Source: Novosphingobium malaysiense (GTDB taxonomy: Bacteria; Pseudomonadota; Alphaproteobacteria; Sphingomonadales; Sphingomonadaceae). From it: a stretch of 64,000 bases of DNA. The stretch is from the NCBI RefSeq assembly GCF_000802225.1, contig NZ_JTDI01000004.1, positions 62,001 to 126,000 of the forward strand, read 5' to 3'. Below, one piece after another: positions 7,256 through 15,045 of this stretch. The notes under the pieces were generated by a model that was given only the letters and a program-made list of their open reading frames with translations, was not told the DNA's origin and did no database searches. The first letter of the stretch is position 1; each line of letters starts with the position of its first letter. Made by a program: the position numbers and the translations under genes.

Positions 7256-9838
7256 TTACTGGCCGAAACGATACTTGAGGCGAAGACCCCACATGCGCGG
7301 TTCGCCCAGCAGCGCCGAACGGAAGCCGCGGCTCGTGTTCTCGTTGATGTTGAGGTAGACGACTTCCTTGGTGACATTGGTCACGAACAGGGCCGCGTCG
7401 ATGGGCATGCCGCCGACGTTGTTCCAGTTCACATTCAGGTTCAGGACCTTGGTAGCCGGAACAATGCCGGCGCCGTCAGACGAGTAGACGACCGTTTCCC
7501 CGTCGACGACGGCAACGCCATCCGCCCCGTCCGCCACCGAGCGGAACTTGCCGGTGTAGATGAAGGTACCGCCAAACGTGATGTCGCCCACCGATTCCGG
7601 CAGCGGCAGCGTGTAGTTGGCAGACAGCGTCAGCTTGTGCGGCTGCGCGTTCGGGATCGGGTCGCCCACATTGGGCAGGGTGACGGTATCATAGGGAGAT
7701 CCCGGCGCGAACGTCGGGGCGACGAGTTCCTTGATCTTGGTCTTCAGGTACCCGTAGGCCGCGCTGAGCCGCATGCCCTCGAAGGGGCGCAGGTTCAGTT
7801 CGGCCTCGAAGCCCTTCAGGGTAGAGGACCCCGAGTTGACGATGGATGCACTCGGCGGTGCGGTCGGAAGCAGGTTGCCATTTTCGTCGAAGTTCGGCTC
7901 GATATCCTGGACACCCAAAAGCAGCTGCTGGTTGGTGAAGTCGTTGTAGAAACCGGAAATGTTGAACGAGCCCGGGACCGGACCGTACCAGCTCGTCTTC
8001 GCGCCGATTTCGTAGGTGTCGACCTTTTCCTCCTCGTAGGGCTGCGTCGTGTCGGGACTGAAGATCGACAGGCCGCCCTGACGGTAACCGCGCGTCCACT
8101 TGGCATAGAGCAGCACGTCCTCGATCGGCTTGTAGTCCAGGCCGAGCAACCAGGTCGGCGCCTTGCTGGACTTGCTCTGGATGTCATGGCAGCCGTCGTA
8201 GATATCCTCGATCGGAAACTCTGTCGTCGCCGTCACCGTGGTGCCCGAGGTGTTCGAGACGCCGATCGGCGCGCCGCAGCGGAATATCCCCGCAGCCGCA
8301 ATCGGCCTCAACTGCTGCACATCGGTGGTCTGCTTGTCCCAGGTGTAGCGGATACCGGCAGTGAACTTCAGCTTGTCGGTAATGTCATAGCTGGCCTGGC
8401 CGTAAAGCGCATAGTCGCGGAACTTGGTGCGCGAAAGCTGGCCATTGATCGACCCCAGCGAGAAAAGTCCAGCCGGCGAAGTCGGAGGCGGAATAAACTG
8501 GAACGAACAGTCATAGGTGTCGATATCGTTGCAGGCCGAAAACGTGGCCGTCTGCACGCCCGACTTGCCGAGCGGATCGCTGATCTCCGCATAGGCACCT
8601 GCCTGCCAGGTCAGGCGCCCACCGCTGGGATGGCCCTGCAACTGGAGTTCGGCGACGAACGTGGACTGGGCATTGGTCTTGCCCGTGAACGGATTGATAT
8701 GGGTGAAGGCAAAGCCGGTAACCTGACTACCAGAGGTCTCCGATCCATAGGGCACCCGGGGATCGAGGAAATAGGTGCCGAACAGGTCGAGATTCGTCTC
8801 GCCCAGGAATTCGCCGTAGGACAGGATGTTCTTGACCGTCAGGCTGTCGCTGGCCAGCCAGGTCGTGGTGTTGATGATCTGCCACTGTTCGATTTCCGAT
8901 GCGGAATCGGGCAGCCGGTTCGACACGGTCCAAGGTCCGTATTCCGCCTCACGGTTGTACTGCGCGGTCGCCAGGTCGCCGAAGGGGAACAGGCCCGATG
9001 CGTAGACACCCGGGAACGCCTCGATGATCTTCGGGATCACCCCGTTGCTCTTAGAATGGGTGTAGGTTGCAACCGTGTAGTTCTCGAGCTCCGGCGTAAG
9101 ATTTGCCAGAGCGCTCAGACGGAGGGTGATGTAGTCGAGATTGCCCATCCCCTTGTTGCCGTACCGACCGTCGCCCAGGTTGCCGATGTTGCGCAGATAG
9201 CCGTCACGCTTCTTGCGTTCACCGCCAAAGCGAAGCTTGAACGTATCTGAGAGGGGGACGTTGAGCACCGCTTGGAGACCCATCAGGTCATAGTCGCCTG
9301 CGGTCGCCTCGACATAGCCCTCCAGCAGGTCGGTCGGCTTCTTCGGCACGAGCAGAACGGCACCACCAGTCGAGTTACGGCCGAACAGCGTGCCCTGCGG
9401 ACCCTTGAGGACCTGCACATTCTGAAGGTCGAAAAGGGCGCCGGGACCGGCGCCATCGCCGCCGAACGACGCGCCCGAACCGCGAGGTGCGACGACGTCG
9501 GCAAAGTAAACACCCACCGTGGCCGTCGTGCGCTGCTCCTGCGTGAAGCCACGGATCGAGAAGTTGGTGCTGTCCGCGCCGTACCGGTTGTTGACCTGAA
9601 GGCCGGGCGTGAACGCGGCAATATCCTTGATGTTCGACACGTTATTGTTGTCGAGCGTATCCTGATTATAGACCGAGATCGACACCGGCACGTCCTGCAG
9701 GCGCTGTTCGATGCGCTGGGCCGTTACGATAATGTCGTTCGCGCCTTGCTGATCCGACGATTGCGCCCACGCCGGCATGGCGGAGAATCCCCCAAGCGCG
9801 CTTGCGGCAAGCAGAATCGTCCTGTGGTGATGTTTCAT
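7256..9838 (-). CDS. TonB-dependent outer-membrane receptor
   Basis: 860 residues. A signal peptide (MKHHHRTILLAASALGGFSAMPAWA) is followed by the TonB box DIIVTAQR near residue 35, a plug domain (VPVSISVYN, NIKDIAAFTPGLQV, GVYFADV, QVLKGPQGTLFGRNSTGGAV), and a long barrel ending in LRLKYRFGQ. The plug and barrel are complete. It should import a substrate across the outer membrane with TonB energy. In sphingomonads receptors of this size often bring in hydrophobic carbon sources rather than siderophores (general knowledge), and the catabolic genes around it agree. RBS GGGAGGGAG precedes the ATG. Control appears tight: a strong promoter overlaps a perfect 20-bp palindrome about 105 bp upstream of the start, and a strong terminator follows. 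Confidence 0.93.
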   Translation of the reverse strand: MKHHHRTILLAASALGGFSAMPAWAQSSDQQGANDIIVTAQRIEQRLQDVPVSISVYNQDTLDNNNVSNIKDIAAFTPGLQVNNRYGADSTNFSIRGFTQEQRTTATVGVYFADVVAPRGSGASFGGDGAGPGALFDLQNVQVLKGPQGTLFGRNSTGGAVLLVPKKPTDLLEGYVEATAGDYDLMGLQAVLNVPLSDTFKLRFGGERKKRDGYLRNIGNLGDGRYGNKGMGNLDYITLRLSALANLTPELENYTVATYTHSKSNGVIPKIIEAFPGVYASGLFPFGDLATAQYNREAEYGPWTVSNRLPDSASEIEQWQIINTTTWLASDSLTVKNILSYGEFLGETNLDLFGTYFLDPRVPYGSETSGSQVTGFAFTHINPFTGKTNAQSTFVAELQLQGHPSGGRLTWQAGAYAEISDPLGKSGVQTATFSACNDIDTYDCSFQFIPPPTSPAGLFSLGSINGQLSRTKFRDYALYGQASYDITDKLKFTAGIRYTWDKQTTDVQQLRPIAAAGIFRCGAPIGVSNTSGTTVTATTEFPIEDIYDGCHDIQSKSSKAPTWLLGLDYKPIEDVLLYAKWTRGYRQGGLSIFSPDTTQPYEEEKVDTYEIGAKTSWYGPVPGSFNISGFYNDFTNQQLLLGVQDIEPNFDENGNLLPTAPPSASIVNSGSSTLKGFEAELNLRPFEGMRLSAAYGYLKTKIKELVAPTFAPGSPYDTVTLPNVGDPIPNAQPHKLTLSANYTLPLPESVGDITFGGTFIYTGKFRSVADGADGVAVVDGETVVYSSDGAGIVPATKVLNLNVNWNNVGGMPIDAALFVTNVTKEVVYLNINENTSRGFRSALLGEPRMWGLRLKYRFGQ

Positions 9839-9935
9839 GCACTCCCTCCCTTGGTTACCCCAAAACTTTGCCGCCCCCCGGCGGCTGTTTCGTTCCGCAT
9901 TATTCGGAATCGAAACGAATGTTTTTCAGTTTCGC

Positions 9936-9963
9936 ATTACAGTGACGAATAATTATTCGTCAA
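9936..9963 (-). promoter_or_regulatory. Receptor promoter overlapped by a 20-bp perfect palindrome
   Basis: On the minus strand TTGACG (9963-9958) and TGTAAT (9941-9936) are 5/6 matches to -35 and -10 hexamers, separated by 16 bp. The palindrome TGACGAATAATTATTCGTCA (9943-9962) covers most of the -35 element and nearly all of the spacer. A dimeric repressor bound there would exclude RNA polymerase. Confidence 0.7.
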
Positions 9964-9991
9964 TTCAAAAACACGCAATTTCGTATACAAA

Positions 9992-10005
9992 TAGACAACC
10001 GTCTA
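9992..10005. promoter_or_regulatory. Dyad TAGAC-N4-GTCTA upstream of the receptor promoter
   Basis: TAGACAACCGTCTA has 5-bp perfect arms and a 4-bp spacer. It lies about 30 bp upstream of the -35 element of the receptor promoter. AGAC-N4-GTCT half-sites occur in operators of some TetR regulators (NemR-type). It is distinct from the 20-bp palindrome next to it. Confidence 0.45.
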
Positions 10006-10163
10006 ACCTTGTAGCATTTCGGCCACAGGCGCTCGGAAAAACAGGGGAAAGGACAGTATTTATGATCCGCAGAAGCTCACAAATGCCCCTCTCAGGAGAG
10101 CAATTTCCCGTTCAGAGTATACATGTTCAGGGCGGATTTTGCTTGCAGAAACAAGCCCTTCCC

Positions 10164-10580
10164 TCACCTGGGGGGAGGTTGTGACCGCGCCGTCTCCGCA
10201 TCGATCTGGGCAAACGCTTCGAGCATCGCCTTCTTGGCGGATTGCGCGGCAGGAAAGCCGGCATAGGGGATTGCCGAATAAAAGATCTCTTCAAGCTCCT
10301 GGCGGGTGAGACCGTTCTTCAGGCCCATCCTGGTGTGATAGACGATCTCGTCATATGCCCGGCTTGCGATCAGCATGCCCAGAACCGCACAGCTGCGCAT
10401 CTTGCGCTCCAGACCGTCGCGGGACCAGACCTCACCGAATGCGAAGTCGATCGTCCATTCGGTCTGTTTGGCCCCGAAGGCCGTATTCGATTCCATATGT
10501 TCGCGCGTAGTGCGGGCCATGTCTTCGCCATAGATCTCAGCAAAGAGCGCCAACCCCTTGTCGCGTGGGCTTTCTGCCAT
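10164..10580 (-). CDS. Carboxymuconolactone decarboxylase (CMD)-family protein
   Basis: 138 residues with the all-helical CMD/AhpD fold: DFAFGEVWSRDGLERKMRSCAVLGMLIA, then YHTRMGLKNGLTRQELEEIFYSAIPYAGFPAA, the most conserved block of 4-carboxymuconolactone decarboxylase. The family includes PcaC-type decarboxylases, lactone hydrolases and AhpD-like peroxidases. No CxxC pair is present, so an AhpD role is unlikely. The ATG at 10580 is used with GGAG six bases upstream. It is the last gene of the five-gene operon beginning at 14837 and probably acts on a product of the dehydrogenases before it. The true substrate is unknown. Confidence 0.82.
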   Translation of the reverse strand: MAESPRDKGLALFAEIYGEDMARTTREHMESNTAFGAKQTEWTIDFAFGEVWSRDGLERKMRSCAVLGMLIASRAYDEIVYHTRMGLKNGLTRQELEEIFYSAIPYAGFPAAQSAKKAMLEAFAQIDAETARSQPPPR

Positions 10581-10591
10581 ATGCCTCTCCG

Positions 10592-11620
10592 TCAATTGCA
10601 GAGCACGTGGACTTTCGTTTCGTTGTTGGGACCACGCAAGGTTTCGAACATGGCGGGCATGTCCGTCAGGCCGATGTTGTCACTGACGATGGCTTTGGGA
10701 TCGGGCGTCGCGGCGCCGCGGATACGGTCGCGATCGAGTTGTTCGGCGATGTAGATGAACTCCTTCATCGAGTACCCGACCGCAAACTGCATCGAAACGC
10801 ACTTGTAGCTGGCCATGCCCGGGATCACGGGATCCGGGACGGTGCAGAAGCCGAGCGAAATGATCCGGCCGAACTGTGCGGCATGCATCACGGCCTTCAT
10901 CAGCATGCCTTCCGCCCCTACGCATTCGAGCACGACTCGCGGCGGGCCGCCGAGAATTTCCTGAACCTCCCCAATCTCTTTGTCGCCGAAAGCGACGAAG
11001 GCATCGGCGCCCATTTCCAGGCACAGGTCCTTTCGGCGTGAAGAGCGGGACATGGCGACAATGCGGCCCGCCCCCAGTCGCCGCGCCCAGTAGATCGCAT
11101 AAAGCGCCACCGTGCCGCCGCCCAGCACCACCACGCTGTCGCCGGGCTGGATATGCGCCATCTTGGTGCCGTAGAGGCTGATCGCCAGAGGCTCGATCAA
11201 TGCCCCGTCCGCCATGGATAGCGTCTGCGGCAGCCGCGTGGCGACACTGGCCGGCACTTTCGCCAGTTCCGCGAAACCCACCATCGCCGTCCCGGGACTT
11301 TCCTGACACAAGACGTTGTTGCCGTGCGCCGTGCACGAGGAGCAGGTCCCGCAGGCTACCGAGGGCAGAACGGCAATCCGTTCTCCCGTCTTCCAGCCCG
11401 AGACTTTGCTGCCGACCTCGATGATTTCGCCGGCATATTCATGACCGAACTGGACGCCGCTGCCGTAGTCCCACATGCCGCCCTTGGTAAAGGAAAGGTC
11501 GGTACCGCAGATGCCACAACGGTCGACGCGGATCAGCAAGTCGCCGGGGCCGGGAACCGGATCGGCAACGTCCTCGATCACGATGGACCTGCCCTCGCCC
11601 GGATAGATCGCAGCTTTCAT
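10592..11620 (-). CDS. Zinc-dependent medium-chain alcohol dehydrogenase
   Basis: The 342-residue MDR enzyme has catalytic zinc ligands in CGICGTD (C38) and GHEYAGEIIEVG (H60-E61). The structural zinc lobe uses C90, C93, C96 and C105. The Rossmann loop is VVLGGGTVALYA. It oxidises an alcohol to a ketone or aldehyde with NAD(P). Its start overlaps the end of the sulfotransferase by 4 bp, so the two are translationally coupled. In the operon it sits between a sulfotransferase and a CMD-like enzyme, and an SDR is also encoded, so the pathway probably has two alcohol/ketone steps. It resembles threonine/sorbitol dehydrogenases in overall form, but the substrate cannot be assigned. Confidence 0.9.
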   Translation of the reverse strand: MKAAIYPGEGRSIVIEDVADPVPGPGDLLIRVDRCGICGTDLSFTKGGMWDYGSGVQFGHEYAGEIIEVGSKVSGWKTGERIAVLPSVACGTCSSCTAHGNNVLCQESPGTAMVGFAELAKVPASVATRLPQTLSMADGALIEPLAISLYGTKMAHIQPGDSVVVLGGGTVALYAIYWARRLGAGRIVAMSRSSRRKDLCLEMGADAFVAFGDKEIGEVQEILGGPPRVVLECVGAEGMLMKAVMHAAQFGRIISLGFCTVPDPVIPGMASYKCVSMQFAVGYSMKEFIYIAEQLDRDRIRGAATPDPKAIVSDNIGLTDMPAMFETLRGPNNETKVHVLCN

Positions 11621-12807
11621 CGTTTCCTCTCCACCAGATCGTAGCGTTCGATATAGTCTCCGAACGGCGCGCGCGCCTCTTCCTCGGTCATGCCGAAATC
11701 GGCGATGGAGTAGCGGTGGACGCCGTGCTGCAGTTCAGGCTTTTCCTCGATCCGCTGCGCCAGTGCCGCGCGCGTATTCTCGGGGATATCCATGCCGATG
11801 AAGCCATAGATCTCCTCCAGCGTATCCATGGGACGCGCATGGAAATCCGCGTGGATCACATCGAGCACCTGCCCCGGATGCTTTTCCCGCACGCAGTCGG
11901 CCTTGCGCACGGCATGGGCCCACTTGGCAACCTCGCGCTGCAGGAGGTTTTCCGCGCGCTGCTGCGGCCGGTCGCCCTCCATGATGGTGTTGAGGTTCAT
12001 CAGCAGCGAGACGAGGCTGGGCACCGCCTTGGCCGGATCACGGTGCGTCTGGATCACCCGGGAGTCGGGGAAGACCGCAAAGAGCAGGTCGAGGTGTTCG
12101 ATGTGCCCCGGATTCTTGAGCAGCCAGCGCTTGTCCGGATCGTTCATGCCGATGAGCTGGACGCACTTTGCGTAGTGCCGATAGGCCGCATCTTCGGGCT
12201 GGCATTGCCACCATGCGTCGTAGGTCGCCGCCGACCAGCCACAGGACCACAAGTTCGAGACGAACGACTGACGCAGCACCATGCAGCATTCGTGCACTTC
12301 CTCGGCCGCGCGGTAGTGTGCCGCCTTGGCATCTGGTGCCGCTGCATACTGCGCCTCGAGTTGCTCCACGGTCTTGCGGAATTCCGGGTACTCGCTCCAG
12401 GTTTCGATGGGCGGACGCGGCATCGGACTGTCGAGCAGCCATGTCTGCAGCCCCTGAAAGCGCGGATCGACGGCCAGCAACCGGTGCAGCGCCGTGGTTC
12501 CCGTGCGTGGCACGCCGGTGATGACCACGGGTGCAAGAATCGGGGCCGCAGCGAAGCCGGGGTTGGCCTTCATCGAGGCGTAGGCCTGCGCCCTGCCCCG
12601 CAGCACGCCGATCACCATGCCCCAGGCCACCCGCCTTCCGGTCTCGGAAAAATGCGGATCATAGTCCATGGATTGCAGCAGCACCTTCAGACCCCGCAGA
12701 TAGTCATCGGGGCCGAAATCGGTGAGGCCGGTTTCAGCAGCGACGACCTCATGCAGCTGATCGATCGCGTGGCGGAAGGCTTCTGGCGGATCGTAGCTCA
12801 GGTCCAT
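11617..12807 (-). CDS. PAPS-type sulfotransferase family protein
   Basis: 396 residues. The 5'-phosphosulfate loop is ITGVPRTGTTALH (about 96-108), and the 3'-phosphate block is WLLKNPGHIEHLDLLFAVFP followed by THRDP. Family members transfer sulfate from PAPS to an alcohol, phenol or amine. The N-terminus has ETGLTDFGPDDYLRGL, closely like QTGLTDFGSGSFREGL in the sulfotransferase at 60.4 kb, so both belong to one subfamily. It lies between DUF1214 and the zinc alcohol dehydrogenase. In a catabolic operon it might tag or detoxify a hydroxylated intermediate, or the fold might be reused for another transfer; neither is shown. The conserved P-loop argues for an active PAPS enzyme. Confidence 0.88.
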   Translation of the reverse strand: MDLSYDPPEAFRHAIDQLHEVVAAETGLTDFGPDDYLRGLKVLLQSMDYDPHFSETGRRVAWGMVIGVLRGRAQAYASMKANPGFAAAPILAPVVITGVPRTGTTALHRLLAVDPRFQGLQTWLLDSPMPRPPIETWSEYPEFRKTVEQLEAQYAAAPDAKAAHYRAAEEVHECCMVLRQSFVSNLWSCGWSAATYDAWWQCQPEDAAYRHYAKCVQLIGMNDPDKRWLLKNPGHIEHLDLLFAVFPDSRVIQTHRDPAKAVPSLVSLLMNLNTIMEGDRPQQRAENLLQREVAKWAHAVRKADCVREKHPGQVLDVIHADFHARPMDTLEEIYGFIGMDIPENTRAALAQRIEEKPELQHGVHRYSIADFGMTEEEARAPFGDYIERYDLVERKR

Positions 12808-12820
12808 AACCGGCTCCTTT

Positions 12821-13993
12821 TCACCACCGCCGCCGGCGCTGGCAGGCCACGACGCGGCGGCGAATCTCCTCGGCGCGCTGCTCTGGCGTCACTACGGGGG
12901 TGTCGCCGGGAAGATGCTCGCGCAGATCCGCCAGCTTCACGCGCGCAATCGTCGGCACCGGCTCGCTGTCACAATCATACCAGCGGCCGTAGATGCCGCC
13001 TTCCTTGTAGCCTGCCGGATCGAGCCAGTTGGGCACGCCCGGATCGGTCAGCGCGATCACGCCGCGATACTTGCCGTCGCTGGACAGCGTGGCCATGGCC
13101 CCGTTGGTACTGCTGAGGCGATAGACGTATTCGAGCGCGTTGAAGTAGGGATCGTTGAGCTGGACATTCCAGTAAGGCGCGCGTGCCGGGATCTCGGTCT
13201 CGATGATGAGCGCCTCGTCCTCCTCGAGCTGGAATACCGCCGGCCAGTAGGTCTGCTTAACCAGGGCTCCAGGCATGCGCAGCGGCTCGAAGACGTTGAA
13301 GCCGACACGCTCCTTCACACCATTCTGCATCGCGTAGTAGAGCTTAGTCTTCCTCGCAGGAAACTTTGCCATCTCCTTGATACGATGCAGGATCTCCTCG
13401 GGCGTCAGGCGCGGCTTGGGCGGTACGGGATCGAGGCATTCGATCGACAGAACCGGGTCGACCTCGCTGTGCCAATCGTACATGCGGTAGCGAGTAAACA
13501 TGCCGCGCGCCTCGGGATCGATCGGCGCCCAGTGGCCTTCGTAACCCTTGGGCCGCTCGGCGCTGAAAATGATCGAGAAGTCCTCGCCCAGTCCGATGCC
13601 GATGTCGTTGGTGTCGAGTTCGTTGTGCCCGCCCGGTCGCGGCAGCTCATCGACCGTCCCGGAAAGGGCCTTTTGTGACGTAAAAGAAAGGATCTTGCAG
13701 GTGCCGCGATTGCCAGAGACGCGGTAGGTGAGATCGCCGCGGATCGGCGACTGGACATAGATGTCGTCGGGATTGGGTTGCAGCGTGTAGACCGGATTCC
13801 ACAGCGGCGCCCAATCCGGATGCTCGGCATCGGCGTGGAAGTACATGAAGTAGGCGTAGGACAGGCTCGTCATCGTCTGACGGTAGACGTCGGCACGGTA
13901 GGCCGGGTCGTCTGGATGCCAGGTATCCTTCAGGTTAGCGACCGCCCCTTCGAGGTCGGAAAGATAGGCGAGAATGGTGGGTTCGATATCCAT
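12821..13993 (-). CDS. DUF1214-type protein of unknown function
   Basis: 390 residues with no signal peptide or membrane helix. Features matching DUF1214/DUF1254-type proteins include LWNPVYTLQPNPDDIYVQSPIRGDLTYRV, NVQLNDPYFNALEYVYRLSS, and a beta-rich C-terminal half. The biochemical function of the family is not established; its genes often sit beside dehydrogenases and sulfotransferases in proteobacterial catabolic clusters. Here it is the second gene of the operon, 4 bp after the SDR and 13 bp before the sulfotransferase. The Arg-rich end (EEIRRRVVACQRRRRW) is unusual. A role in binding or converting the operon's substrate is an inference. Confidence 0.7.
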   Translation of the reverse strand: MDIEPTILAYLSDLEGAVANLKDTWHPDDPAYRADVYRQTMTSLSYAYFMYFHADAEHPDWAPLWNPVYTLQPNPDDIYVQSPIRGDLTYRVSGNRGTCKILSFTSQKALSGTVDELPRPGGHNELDTNDIGIGLGEDFSIIFSAERPKGYEGHWAPIDPEARGMFTRYRMYDWHSEVDPVLSIECLDPVPPKPRLTPEEILHRIKEMAKFPARKTKLYYAMQNGVKERVGFNVFEPLRMPGALVKQTYWPAVFQLEEDEALIIETEIPARAPYWNVQLNDPYFNALEYVYRLSSTNGAMATLSSDGKYRGVIALTDPGVPNWLDPAGYKEGGIYGRWYDCDSEPVPTIARVKLADLREHLPGDTPVVTPEQRAEEIRRRVVACQRRRRW

Positions 13994-13997
13994 TGCT

Positions 13998-14837
13998 TCA
14001 CTTGCCCCCGGTCATGAAAGAAGGATCGATGGCGCCGGTATAGACACCGCTGGCAAACCCCTGATCGGTGAGCAGGAAGGCCCCGGTCACGGCGGCATTG
14101 AGCGGTGAATTCAGCAGGATCAACGGCCAGGCCTGTTCCTCCGCCGTGGCCATGCGGCCGAGCGAGGGATAGGGCCAGGCGTCGAGGAAACCATCGGGCA
14201 GGTGCGGCCCCTGTTCGTCCATGAACGCGGTCTTGGTGGGACAAGGGCCAATGGCATTGAGGCGGATACGCCGCTCGTTGCCGAGCTTGACCGCGGCGTT
14301 CTGGACCCAGACGACCAGCATCTCCTTGGACGATGTATAGCCGTCGCGCACCCGCTTCTCCAGATCGGCCTCGCACCATGCCAGCGCCTCGTTTGGGTCA
14401 GAAATCGCCAGCATTTCAAGGCTCTGCACCAGGTTCTTCTGCCAACCTAGAGCTGCATCCGATGAGATCAGCGCGATCCCCGCTCCATCACGCAGCGACG
14501 GGAGCAAGCTTTCGACGAAGTGCCGCGTGCCGATGTAGTTCACCTGCATGCAGTACATCGGGCCTTTCACCGTCGGCGGCAGACCGGCGCAGGAAAACAC
14601 GAAATCGATCGGTGCCAGATCGGCCAGGGCGCCCGCCACTTCGCGAACCGCCGGAAAATCAGCCAGGTCGACCTTGTAGAAGCCTTCGTGAGACACCGTG
14701 GGCTCGCGAATATCGACGATATGCACTTTAGCGCCGAGTTCGCCGAGTATGCGAGCGACCTGTTCGCCCATGCCCGAGGCGCCGCCGGTGACCACCACCG
14801 TCCTGTCGCGATAGCCAAGCCCGTCGAGGCGCTGCAT
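13998..14837 (-). CDS. Short-chain dehydrogenase, 3-alpha-HSD/carbonyl-reductase-like
   Basis: 279 residues. The cofactor loop is TGGASGMG (17-24), and D42 after strand 2 favours NAD(H). N100, S125/S126 and Y167-x3-K171 (YTSSK) complete the active site. The sequence after strand 5 carries the long insertion (DPNEALAWCEADLEKRVRDG) typical of the 3-alpha-hydroxysteroid dehydrogenase/carbonyl reductase branch, which acts on bulky hydrophobic alcohols. The ATG at 14837 is used; GGAG lies upstream. It leads the five-gene operon, and the dyad at 14908-14923 is 71 bp upstream. A steroid, terpenoid or polycyclic substrate is plausible but unproved. Confidence 0.85.
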   Translation of the reverse strand: MQRLDGLGYRDRTVVVTGGASGMGEQVARILGELGAKVHIVDIREPTVSHEGFYKVDLADFPAVREVAGALADLAPIDFVFSCAGLPPTVKGPMYCMQVNYIGTRHFVESLLPSLRDGAGIALISSDAALGWQKNLVQSLEMLAISDPNEALAWCEADLEKRVRDGYTSSKEMLVVWVQNAAVKLGNERRIRLNAIGPCPTKTAFMDEQGPHLPDGFLDAWPYPSLGRMATAEEQAWPLILLNSPLNAAVTGAFLLTDQGFASGVYTGAIDPSFMTGGK

Positions 14838-14907
14838 GCCTTGCTCTCCTTCCCCATACCCGGTCGCGGTCGCAGGCCGCACTGTTCGAGAATCGATGTT
14901 CCCACTT

Positions 14908-14923
14908 GATAGTACGGACTATC
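14908..14923. promoter_or_regulatory. Operator-like dyad GATAGT-N4-ACTATC upstream of the SDR operon
   Basis: A 6-bp perfect inverted repeat with a 4-bp spacer (ACGG) lies 71 bp upstream of the first gene of the SDR/DUF1214/sulfotransferase/ADH/CMD operon. No regulator gene is directly adjacent. Confidence 0.55.
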
Positions 14924-14965
14924 TTTGCAGGCTAGGGAGAGCGGATCGCCATGGCGAGGAATGAC

Positions 14966-15008
14966 AAGGCCCCGGTCGTCCGGCATGGAGCCGGCCGACC
15001 GGGGCCTT
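14966..15008 (-). terminator. Long hairpin terminator after the chemoreceptor gene
   Basis: The 13-bp perfect arms (AAGGCCCCGGTCG at 14966-14978 and its complement at 14996-15008) enclose an inner 5-bp stem (CCGGC/GCCGG) with a 5-nt loop. The stem is 18 paired bases with one mismatch. It lies 38 bp past the chemoreceptor stop. The T-run after it is weak, so it may act as a bidirectional block. Confidence 0.7.
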
Positions 15009-15045
15009 GGGAATAATGTATGGTAAACCCGACCGGGTCAGTCGG

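Larger units (their letters stand above)
9839..10163. other. 325-bp AT-rich control region between the CMD-like gene and the receptor gene
   Basis: This gene-free stretch is much richer in A+T than its surroundings. It contains the receptor promoter and palindrome (9936-9963), a second dyad (9992-10005), and in the receptor 5' leader the inverted repeat TTCCG-N7-CGGAA (9893-9909). Nothing coding was recognised in 10006-10163. Confidence 0.7.

Noticed and set aside
7637-9250. A 537-codon open frame antisense to the TonB-dependent receptor
   Set aside because: No recognisable domain or ribosome site; the receptor is complete on the other strand.
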